Assembly: GCA_039105265.1 (NCBI GenBank)
Contig: JAPFFF010000006.1
Location: 6,262,001 to 6,326,000, forward strand
Direction: 5' to 3'
DNA length: 64,000 bases
Source: Tritrichomonas musculus
Taxonomy: Eukaryota > Parabasalia > Tritrichomonadida > Tritrichomonadidae
A model generated the notes under the pieces. That model had not been told where the DNA came from. It ran no database searches and saw nothing but the letters and a program-made list of their open reading frames with translations. Shown here piece after piece: positions 28,501-35,561 of this stretch. Position 1 is the first letter of the stretch. The number at the start of each line of letters is the position of its first letter. A program made the translations under genes and the position numbers.

Positions 28501-30544
28501 TGAGTATATGTGGACAGTATGGTAGTGGTTCGCGATTGGGTATGAATCGCTTTCGAAATACCCCGTCACAGTTCTTAACATGGTTCTTGAAGCGATTCAT
28601 ATTTTGATGACCGTAATGGGCATATGAGCCACACTTTGGGCAGATGTGGATGTTGGTCAGCTTCTCAGCATCCCTGATGTACATTATGTGGATGATTCGA
28701 TTTTGGGTGTACAGCAATGCGGATTTCCTAAATGAGTTATCACTATTGTATTTCCACTGGTCCTGAAGGTTATACACCTTGCGATCCTGCAAGTACTCAT
28801 AGATGTCCACATTCAAGTGATGCTTCTCGGCAGATGCCTTCATGGATTCAATTGATGTCCCCGGATAGTTGTTCAGGAGGTTGATTGCAGCTTGTGATGG
28901 CTTAGTAGAATACACTATATTGTGCTCCTCGCATAGGAGTTTCTTAGCGGCCTGTGTACGGTGCTTAGTTTTGCAACTGTATTTGGGGTCGACTAGATGG
29001 TCATCTAGACATGCAGCCAGAAATCGGTACCAGCATAGATTGTCATCGGCGTTGTCTGTGATGATGAATTTGCTATTTCTGATCTCAGGAGGTAAATCCT
29101 TGATTGGACCACTGACCTTGACCATTCGAGATACCGTGAATGAGATGGTTCCTACGAGAATCAACTTGGTTCCAGATGTTGAGGTCTCATATGAGTGCAG
29201 TACTGATTCAATATAGTACTTCACGATATCAAGCGATTGCTCATCACGAACCACAATTGGGGTGGCTGATTTATAGTTGTTCCAATTGATTTCCCTTGCA
29301 GTATATTGGAATGCATTGGTATTCTCAGCAGAGGGGGTCTCAAATACACCCGAGAGTTGGAAATAGATTTTGAATGGTTTTACCTCGCGTTCATAAACCA
29401 GTTGCAAGCCGTCATATATGGTGTTCAATGAGGATATCGAGTTGAAGTAGTATATGTATATCGGCTCATGGGTATCAATATCTGTGCGTTCACTGTAATC
29501 ACTATCAGCATATTTGGCATATTTTTGCCAAGCCTCTACAGCCTTATCATAGTCCTCAGGGGTATTCACAAATAGGAAATCGGTGTGTTCCGATTTGAAC
29601 TCATGACCGAACTCACTGAGGTACTCGAATATCTCATTATTTTCAGGGTCCTTGGGGATACCATCAATACTGGCATTGTCGTCGATAATATGAGCCAGTT
29701 TTGTGACCTTAGTCCTGTCTCGGAATATATCTTGTATTTCAGCTCTGTCGAGATACTCGGGGTAATACTTGTTGAAGTATGAACATACTTTGCGTTCATC
29801 GTCTAACCGCTGACGGAACCTATTCTGGGTATTCTTATGCTGGAGTACATCAATGGGGTCCTCAACCATGTAATCACCTCTATCGAAATGCTTGAAGTAA
29901 TCCTTATCTACGGCTGCAAGGCGTTCAGACCTCAGCTGCTGATGGAACCTATCCTGGGTATTCATATGCTGGAGTACATCAATGGGGTCCTCAACCATGT
30001 AATCACCTCTATCGAAATGCTTGAAGTAATCACTATCCAGTTTGTCATTCAATCGCTTGATATATGAAGGCTGCTTAACATACGGAATTGGCATCTTATG
30101 GGTTGTGGGAGGTGGGAGTATTGGTGGATACTCAGTGTTATTATCACGAATCAATTGGATAGCTTCCTGTAATGCATCTTCTGCAACTGCTATATTATGT
30201 TGTATTTGGCGGGCCCTTTCGAGTTTGAGTTGAAGTACATCAATGGGCTCATCGGTATTGCTATCAAGTCTATTTGTGTAACCATTATCATCCAAAAGGC
30301 GTTCAATCCGCAATTGCTCGAAGAATGTATCAACATCTGATGCCTTGAGAGTAGCATTGGTATCAAAACCGGTGCGAGCTGCAAATGAGTTGTCATTTAG
30401 GAACCTCACGAGTTTGCTCAGCTGTGAAATATATTTGGTGTCGGTTGGGATGTTGCCACCGAACTCAGTGTTGACGATATCGATATAGCTTTTGACAGTT
30501 CCTGATGGAATTGCACCGAAATTCTTATTCGTGATCCGGCTCAT
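25499..30544 (-). CDS. POLB: Maverick protein-primed DNA polymerase B with embedded HNH-like domain
   Basis: 1,681 aa from the ATG at 30544, preceded by tttatatttttacctatggg, then CAAATG. N-terminal part: a 43-aa repeat (YFKHFDRGDYMVEDPIDVLQ) in two tandem copies, then DDNLCWYRFLAACLDDH near residue 495-515, reminiscent of OTU-type cysteine domains found in Polinton polymerases, and a CPKCGSYAHYGH zinc-finger-like piece. Exonuclease motifs: YDFETVE (~703), FGFNSSRFD and YNDNDVEMM (~961). Polymerase motifs: GVDFNSLYPSA (~1205), KISMNGSYGYDG (~1404), EGDTDSAYFA (~1494), KCYTIF (~1571). Between the exonuclease and palm, at ~1072-1130, is a CxxC-LDRINNDIGH-CxxCNRLRS segment, a typical HNH nuclease pattern. 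It would copy the element from protein-primed ends. The frame looks whole. Confidence 0.9.
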   Translation of the reverse strand: MSRITNKNFGAIPSGTVKSYIDIVNTEFGGNIPTDTKYISQLSKLVRFLNDNSFAARTGFDTNATLKASDVDTFFEQLRIERLLDDNGYTNRLDSNTDEPIDVLQLKLERARQIQHNIAVAEDALQEAIQLIRDNNTEYPPILPPPTTHKMPIPYVKQPSYIKRLNDKLDSDYFKHFDRGDYMVEDPIDVLQHMNTQDRFHQQLRSERLAAVDKDYFKHFDRGDYMVEDPIDVLQHKNTQNRFRQRLDDERKVCSYFNKYYPEYLDRAEIQDIFRDRTKVTKLAHIIDDNASIDGIPKDPENNEIFEYLSEFGHEFKSEHTDFLFVNTPEDYDKAVEAWQKYAKYADSDYSERTDIDTHEPIYIYYFNSISSLNTIYDGLQLVYEREVKPFKIYFQLSGVFETPSAENTNAFQYTAREINWNNYKSATPIVVRDEQSLDIVKYYIESVLHSYETSTSGTKLILVGTISFTVSRMVKVSGPIKDLPPEIRNSKFIITDNADDNLCWYRFLAACLDDHLVDPKYSCKTKHRTQAAKKLLCEEHNIVYSTKPSQAAINLLNNYPGTSIESMKASAEKHHLNVDIYEYLQDRKVYNLQDQWKYNSDNSFRKSALLYTQNRIIHIMYIRDAEKLTNIHICPKCGSYAHYGHQNMNRFKNHVKNCDGVFRKRFIPNREPLPYCPHILSNPVYEYCLAYGLEWKPNIYYITYDFETVEQPVDTSIGSSTTINSRLIPLSVSSCVKSQSGCTTKHFSLRDSSEFIIKWIEWLFEQSKQVYHDKVQYMKSFINQPVDNLKTIDRNLNVITVFGFNSSRFDSNLFKEYLNYSSEGTTLWSVEPNSIIGTASSLKQFILKSPKYDTKLRFIDAQSFVAGGTLRQFGEDFGSSMACGVDFGGVENSSKGVFPYEAINTENYNEVLSKAEPFEYEAFYSYLNQKNPLTPDAYKLYLEDAKNYETRWDYLLAYNDNDVEMMIKPIDNLIALNAQYNVDLISNLSLSKNASCIKYALAYKEFNPNAEYSIQNPINKFKPNLDWWRFKCENYYNQDVKYNQSHKDKPRNLDKCVCEEQFDKFMEMYNNPDTGKCHLCGEHFTWTNKPTLDRINNDIGHELSNCKLACAECNRLRSRDDPNITKLRIQLKKYCKMMHLPTLINDEQEYYSLRNNITGGLSNVMHRVNIKGHTKINRFRYNAVDHKVISYDTPHTMTHIVGVDFNSLYPSAFSSTKHDANPYHGGVMYMPGSMMERFEVYKDGTKNMKTYNSCMHIINSQKLRKHPKFLFKAEVMLKCPISKINYFINFPPVFRNFDITNDEATIGPYMHDYMTRNKLPSVDKTERKLTMSVDTMGTYQTFSNYYLWFLLDHGLVIEDIKSLTTYEAHRGFNPFVSEFMKRRQDIISGSEHGNEKFYKISMNGSYGYDGMNTEKFSKIKICSRDKTFQNIIYDNYVSGTKLSDDNYLLQMNPKSFKCTTCLQESFWTLDNAKFWYLTFIYDFMYKCLDVERFHFIEGDTDSAYFAVAGDDTKGSDQEFKYIIKNRAFYDENIYKFMPNPNINTIADEKKILGLCIEKYGENMIALAPKCYTIFNSGAVTKALKLKGVSLKKNHITSDDYKDIIDNGGVKVGKNINLQMMRKLSAPPGMTCNNKISEMSMSKITVNKNALTGTHTKMIVLENQSCAPFIHGLTSGDYTMI
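29841..30032 (-). repeat. 129-bp tandem duplication inside POLB
   Basis: A ~62-base block starting tggagtacatcaatggggtc at 29841 recurs at 29970, a period of 129 bases (43 codons). It encodes the repeated VEDPIDVLQ segment near residues 170-235. Weaker DEPIDVLQ and HEPIYIYY copies occur elsewhere in the N-terminal region. Confidence 0.75.
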
Positions 30545-30971
30545 TTGCCCATAGGTAAAAATATAAAATTCTCATCGGTAAAAATACTGTTTTTGAATTT
30601 AAATCGCAAATCGGAATCATATATGTGTTAGCGCTAACTGGTATAGTTGTTGGGTCATGAAGCATGTCTCCGGGCTTCGGCTGCAGGCATGAGTTCGATC
30701 CACTGCCATACCGATTTTTCGTATTATTTCCGGTCCATATTTGTGATAGAGCCCAAGCGCACTAAACACCTTGGGTAAGCTATTACTTGTGGATTATGGG
30801 GTAATACGGGCATTTGCCGGCATTTGCAACCCAAACCAGTCTCATGGTGGATGCAGGTATTTTCCTTGAGGGATTGATGTGCAATCCCGGGTCCGTATGT
30901 TGGTTCCTCTAGAGAATGCATTACGCATCCATCATGGGGTCGGTTTTTGCAAAAATATTTTTGGATTACGG
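30545..30971 (+). other. Largest intergenic gap of the Maverick
   Basis: A 427-base gap between POLB and the last gene, both on the minus strand. It holds the POLB start context at its left edge and, on the plus strand, the RNA-like locus at 30626-30948. No protein frame I can support. Confidence 0.6.
30626..30948 (+). ncRNA. Candidate pol III-type structured RNA, copy 2 (Maverick)
   Basis: Same ordered parts as 4971-5140: TTAGCGCTAA palindrome, A-box match TGGTATAGTTG (30639-30649), B-box match GTTCGATCC (30693-30701), a T5 run at 30715-30719, then after extra sequence the hairpin ATGC-attac-GCAT (30916-30928) and T5 (30944-30948), 15 bases past the hairpin as in copy 1. The A-to-B distance is short, like a tRNA. 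It lies on the strand opposite to both neighbours. Which T run ends the transcript is unknown. A tRNA-derived or virus-encoded small RNA is the best guess. Confidence 0.5.
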
Positions 30972-31469
30972 TTAGAAATCGGTTATATCGATCTCATCAT
31001 CGGGGTCTGGAGCTGTTTCCCTTTGGGGACCGTTTAGAGTCATATGGGTGTTGAGTAGTTTTTGGGTCATATACATGGAGATACTTAGGTTTAGGTTATC
31101 GGATATCAGTTTACGCAATAGGGATACGCGTTTATGAGGTTCCACGTTGGATACCGCATCGATTACTACCTGTGATGTGACATATTGGATCAATCGGTCG
31201 TGATCCCCAATATCCAGGAACTTGCTTCGATTGAATATATGGGTGCGATTTGAGCGAGAGTGTGGATGTTCAATGGATGGAGTCTCAGGAGGTGAGTCAT
31301 TTGCATCCTGAGTGGTGTCCTGAGTGGTGTCGATATGTGCTTCAGCCTTTGGGGTATCAGTAGATGGTTTGCGTTTATGGTTCATACGCTTAATCAAATG
31401 CTTGACATCTCGGCGTAAATCGGTGATGCCATCTACGATCTTTAGGAGTAGATCCGTGTCAGTTTCCAT
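30972..31469 (-). CDS. Maverick terminal small protein, unknown function
   Basis: A 165-aa frame with ATG at 31469, preceded by tgctatttttaaattgcgta, then AATG, which extends from the right TIR. N-terminal helix (LLLKIVDGITDLRRDVKHLI), a Lys/Thr/Pro-rich linker with repeated DTTQD, a helical C-terminal domain (LIQYVTSQVVIDAVSNVEPH) and an acidic tail. As the first gene inside the right TIR its promoter is partly TIR sequence, mirroring the left-end gene. A regulator or terminal-protein-like role would be guesswork. Confidence 0.65.
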   Translation of the reverse strand: METDTDLLLKIVDGITDLRRDVKHLIKRMNHKRKPSTDTPKAEAHIDTTQDTTQDANDSPPETPSIEHPHSRSNRTHIFNRSKFLDIGDHDRLIQYVTSQVVIDAVSNVEPHKRVSLLRKLISDNLNLSISMYMTQKLLNTHMTLNGPQRETAPDPDDEIDITDF

Positions 31470-31475
31470 TTACGC

Positions 31476-31544
31476 AATTTAAAAATAGCAAATCCCATAA
31501 ATTGAATTTTGGGACCCCCTCTGAAAATCTTTGGCCGAAAATTC

Positions 31545-31610
<66 letters not shown>

Positions 31611-31817
31611 GTGATCACTGTGACCTTCAAATATGGGTCATTAATGGCTGTCATAGGTGACCATCTATATATCCCATGATACTGACCACATATTCCTAGT
31701 CATTAGCATCATTTGGGGTCAATTCAAAAATAGTCAGGTGGCCTTCAGTTATGGGTCAGTAATGGGGGGCATTTAGGTAATTCTATCTGGTCCCGATCCC
31801 GCACACTCCTCACTACT
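31476..31817 (-). repeat. Maverick right TIR with (TAG)n tract
   Basis: Reverse complement of 10923-11232 apart from scattered differences and a longer trinucleotide tract (TAG, 31545-31610, 22 units against 10). Confidence 0.92.
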
Positions 31818-31823
31818 GACCTT
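31818..31823 (+). repeat. Maverick target-site duplication, right
   Basis: GACCTT, identical to 10917-10922. Confidence 0.9.
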
Positions 31824-31839
31824 GAGTTACACCAATTTT

Positions 31840-32226
31840 TTACTGATCTTGGACTTTGTTTAACTGATCTGTAGTTAGTGTACAAAAGTGTGCATCGAAA
31901 GTTTCTGAATTTATTTCATGGTAATGATACCAAAAAGCATCGCTGAAAGTATATTTCACGCATAAATGTAACATAGCATGGACAATTGGTTTTGGGTCTT
32001 TTTCCATGAATATTGCCACCAAATCTGCACCTATATATTTGATTTTTCCTGTATATACCAGTACAATCAGCTGACATTGGACATCTATACTTTTTGTTAT
32101 TTGATTAACAAATTGAGTTAATGATTGATATGAACTTTGTGGATTTTCAAAACTCATATGTTCAATTTTCAACATATTAATCAGCTCTTGAGGCGTTTTT
32201 GATAGCCATTCTGGTTCTATTTCCAT
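31840..32226 (-). CDS. Host gene, hypothetical protein (128 aa)
   Basis: A frame from the ATG at 32226 to TAA at 31840-31842. On its own strand the start is preceded by TCATTTTTCACA, a good parabasalid initiator (Inr), unlike the Maverick genes. The protein is helical (WLSKTPQELINMLKIEHMSF; LTQFVNQITKSIDVQCQLIV) with no domain I recognise. The stop lies only 16 bases inside the flank from the Maverick duplication, so the element has landed directly behind it and the original 3' end and poly(A) region have been separated from the gene. Codon use is AT-rich, as expected of the host. Confidence 0.65.
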   Translation of the reverse strand: MEIEPEWLSKTPQELINMLKIEHMSFENPQSSYQSLTQFVNQITKSIDVQCQLIVLVYTGKIKYIGADLVAIFMEKDPKPIVHAMLHLCVKYTFSDAFWYHYHEINSETFDAHFCTLTTDQLNKVQDQ

Positions 32227-32238
32227 TGTGAAAAATGA
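32227..32238 (-). promoter_or_regulatory. Inr promoter of the 31840-32226 gene
   Basis: On the minus strand TCATTTTTCACA directly precedes the ATG. This fits the Trichomonas initiator consensus TCA(+1)YW, with transcription starting within about 12 bases of the start codon. Confidence 0.6.
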
Positions 32239-32403
32239 AAACTGTTTAGATTTTATAAAATTCGTTTATTATTATTTTTTGACCTTTTTATTTTTGACCT
32301 TTTTTTATTAACCCGCGCTTTCAAAAAATTATTTTTCACTTTTTATATTCATACGGCTGATGATTTTTATTCAAATTTTCTTTTTAAATTTCGCAGACAT
32401 ATC

Positions 32404-32892
32404 TTATGCCTGTATTATTCCCCCACCTTCGTTGTTGACGCAAACTGTGCTTTCATCAGTAAAGATAATCGGTGGGAGAACTGAAGGAGGGACTGAAGTA
32501 ATCTGGGAACAAATTTGATATCTTTTTTGTTTATGTTGAAATGTGAGGGGGCAAATTGGCGTCCTTTTGAAATACTGTATTTTGTTTTCGTTAAGAATTG
32601 ACTTAACAGAGGACTTTGCAACATCAAATTCTGTTGCAACATCCTGTAAGTTTTGTAAAGGGTTATTTTTCATCGTTTGAACAATATTATATTTCACTTC
32701 TTCTGTAATTTTAACGGACCTTCCTCTTTTGGGCGAAATAGTTTGAAACTTTGTATAAGAATTATAAAAAGCTTTAACCGTCTCTGGTTTTCGATTAACA
32801 ATTTCTGAAATATACTTTCATTGGTGCCCATGTTGGTTGACAAGATTGAGAATATGAATTTTTTCCTTTTCGGAAAGCGCAGTCTTAGTCAT
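32404..32892 (-). pseudogene. Broken mariner/Tc1-type transposase (N-terminal part)
   Basis: From an ATG at 32892 the frame gives MTKTALSEKEKIHILNLVNQ, then a TGA stop at codon 25 (32818-32820); it continues open to 32404. Recognisable parts: a first helix-turn-helix (YISEIVNRKPETVKAFYNSY), a basic hook (SPKRGRSVKIT), a second helix-turn-helix (VATEFDVAKSSVKSILNE) and the first catalytic strand IIFTDEST. The last two-thirds of the catalytic domain are missing compared with the ~340 aa typical of mariner transposases. Therefore inactive. I do not see clear TIRs around it. Mariner elements (Tvmar-like) are known in T. vaginalis. Confidence 0.7.
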
Positions 32893-34128
32893 TAAAATAA
32901 TAAATACTTTTTGAGAGATTTCATTCAATTAACTATATTCAAATTTTTTTGTAAAAAAATATTCAAAATATTTAATAAAGCATATAGATTTTTTTTCTCG
33001 TTATCTAAAAATTGAGAAAATTTGAAAATAAACTTTTCAAAATTGAATGGAGATAAAGATTAAAAAACAAAGTTTATGAATGTTTTAAAAAATTGAGAAT
33101 AAGTTAATTCAAAATAAAATAAAAATTCAATTTATTTTTGGTCATATTATTTTTATAACTTTAGAATTATCTCATTTTATTCTTGGCCAAAAATTTAGGC
33201 GTCAAATATTAACCTAATATTTTATATATGTATAAAATATAAATGAATATGTTAAAACTCTTATATTATTGATGTATGACGATATTTTCCATTTTAATAG
33301 CATTTCTTTTCTTTTTCTGCTCTGCACAATAACTTGTTTATTAAATTTATAAGTAAAGACTATTAACCATTTATTGTTATAATTATTTTTACGATTAATA
33401 AATTGATTCATAAATCATGCTTTTGTTAAATTGATTTTTTTATGATTTTTGATGGTGTTAATAACTTTTGTTTTTAATATTTTGTGATGATTAGACTTCA
33501 CTTTTTGTACCAACCTTGTTCTACAAAGAACGATAGAAAAAATACAAGGTTTGTACAATGTATTTTTTATTGAAAATATTGAATACATAAAATAATCATA
33601 TCTCTGAAAAAAGATAATATACTAAATAATTTTTTGTGAATAAATAAAATATCAATTAAATTATTTAATAAAACCATTTTTGTAAAAGTAAAATGCAATT
33701 TTTAAAAATCATTTTTGGCAAAGGTGAAATGATTGACCATTTTATAAAAAGAATATAATCACTCTGTGAGCAAACCAATTCACATTACTCAAGATTTCTA
33801 GATTATTTACTATTATAATATTGTTTTATAAACTTTTAATTCCTTTTTAACATATAAAACCAATACTAAAAAGCGATTATATAAAATATAAACTAAAGTG
33901 CCTCAAAATTTTAATTTTATCTGTTCAATGATTTTTTTAATAAAATTTAATTTGAAAACTTGATATTTTTACCAAAAACGTGTAAATACAACAACCAAAA
34001 TAAGGATTAAATAATATAAACGTTAAAAAGTTACGTTAATGAATTTGTGATGTGAAAAAAGTAAAGGCTAGTGATGATGAATGATTATATTTTATAAATA
34101 ATACTTTTATGATTTTTGAATAAACTGA
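32893..34128. other. AT-rich intergenic DNA, no gene seen
   Basis: Very AT-rich, no convincing frame. The 33214-33411 minus frame is a short Asn/Lys/Tyr-rich sequence without support. A hairpin at 33505-33558 is listed separately. Confidence 0.65.
33505..33558. repeat. Short inverted repeat (15-bp arms)
   Basis: TTGTACCAACCTTGT and ACAAGGTTTGTACAA are reverse complements apart from one mismatch, separated by 24 bases. It may be a solitary small MITE or hairpin; no target duplication seen. Confidence 0.5.
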
Positions 34129-34324
34129 GTTCAAAAAACTTTACCTCCATTTCAAATTTTAAATCATTTTATCTTTTTTATCAAACAATTTAATTGCATT
34201 ATTCTTCATTAATAACATATTAAATAATTATCATAATATTGATTAAATTTTAAAAAATGAATTCATATTTAAAATATAAAGATATGATTATTTTAAATTG
34301 AGATGGAGGTAATGTTTTTTGAAC
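34129..34324. mobile_element. Small MITE-like foldback element (196 bp)
   Basis: The left end GTTCAAAAAACTTTACCTCC and the right end (reverse complement GTTCAAAAAACATTACCTCC) match over about 45 bases with a few differences. No coding capacity and no clear target duplication. Confidence 0.6.
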
Positions 34325-34559
34325 AAGGTTTACTTTATTCTCTCAATTTTACTAACTGGATAATTGAGAGAATTTCATGTTTTTATACATACGTTACCCT
34401 TAAAAAAAAGATTTCAAATTTAGAGTTTTTATTTCAAATTCACTAAATTTTGAGAAAATTCTACTCATAAATACTCAGAGAATAATTTGATTTATTATTT
34501 TATTTTATTTTTTTTTATCATGATTATGACTTCCAAATTAAAAAAGTGGTTATATATAG

Positions 34560-35233
34560 GGGGATCAACCGCCAAAAAATTGTCAAATTTTTAAAGAGAG
34601 AGGAAAAATTTGAGTTTGGCTTTAAATAAATATGGGGATTTAAAGTGTAATTAAAATACATTTTATAAAAAATATTTTTATCTGATTTCAACTGTACATT
34701 CATAAATGGCGGACGAATGTATTTATCATGACATGTCATATGAAAACTATATATAAATTTTAATAAATAATGTGTTTTATTTTAATCCATATATTAAAAA
34801 ATAAAGATTAATATAACCTTATTTTTTAAAAATTGTTTTTATTTAATTTCATCAATTCATTCATAAATGGCGGACAATGAAAGTTATCATGACATGTTAT
34901 GCGAAAAAAAAAATGAGACTTTAACTGTTATTCAAATAACAAGTCTTTTGTCTTTTTTATTAGCTTAATACATTGTACATGATATATTTTCATGTTCTAC
35001 GAATAATTTTTCCCAAAATATCCATTCTATTGAAGATTTTAACTTTTGACGATTAAAAAAGGTCAAATTTATATCTTCAAATTAAAAGTGTCCGCCATTT
35101 GTGAATGTGCAGATGAATTCCAAAATAAAATATTTTAAATCAAAGCTTATGAAATGAAGAACAAAACTATCTATTTATTTTTAAAAAAAATTAAAATATT
35201 ATTTTTCTGACATTTTTTTGGCGGTTGATCCCC
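34560..35233. mobile_element. MITE-like element with internal GGCGGAC repeats (674 bp)
   Basis: The left TIR starts GGGGATCAACCGCCAAAAAA and the right TIR ends TTTTTTTGGCGGTTGATCCC(C), perfect over ~20 bases. Inside are two direct copies of cattcataaatggcggac (about 34698 and 34859), each followed by ttatcatgacatgt, and one inverted copy (gtccgccattt near 35088). These may be binding sites of the transposase that mobilised it. No transposase frame. The Mutator-like element begins 7 bases to the right. Confidence 0.7.
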
Positions 35234-35240
35234 GGCAGAA

Positions 35241-35561
35241 GAATCGGGGTCTATTAAAATCGGCACGAAATATTTTACAACAAGAAACTTTTTGAAAGAT
35301 CCGACCAGGTAAAAATTTTACCACTTTTTGAGAGAAAAAGTTCTATCGTTGAGATGAACTTTTTGAGAGATTGAAATAAAACGGTTATAAAGGTGAATTA
35401 TCTATTATATGAAAAAAGGCGCCCTTTTGTTTTTAAATTGGTATCGCATCAGAGCAAATGTATTATTGATTGGTTCCGCTGCTGATTCCACCAGCAGATT
35501 GTTTGTGATCGACGCAAAATAAGGAACCATTTTTAATTATAAATTGCCAGATGCGATATTA
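35241..35561 (+). repeat. MULE left terminal segment
   Basis: Matches 46143-46463 in reverse complement almost perfectly. It contains repeated ctttttgagag phrases (aactttttgaaag, actttttgagagaa, actttttgagaga) and a CTGCTG-attccac-CAGCAG hairpin at about 35480-35500, both plausible transposase sites. Confidence 0.85.

Larger units (their letters stand above)
10923..31817. mobile_element. Maverick/Polinton, about 20.9 kb, almost whole
   Basis: Ends AGTAGTGA... on both sides, long TIRs (10923-11232 and 31476-31817) and a perfect 6-bp duplication GACCTT define the element exactly. It encodes packaging ATPase, double jelly-roll-type major capsid protein, retroviral-type integrase, protein-primed DNA polymerase B, a fibre-like protein and about ten small genes, on both strands. 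I could not see an adenain-type protease. Its base composition is clearly less AT-rich than the host flanks. Most frames are open; two genes look broken, about once each. The TIRs differ at about 16 of the first ~207 bases, but TIRs need not start identical in this family, so age is uncertain; the perfect duplication and open frames suggest it is young. Confidence 0.95.

Noticed and set aside
25760-29799. Several plus-strand frames of 60-150 codons opposite POLB
   Set aside because: Antisense shadows of a 1,681-codon gene with all polymerase motifs.
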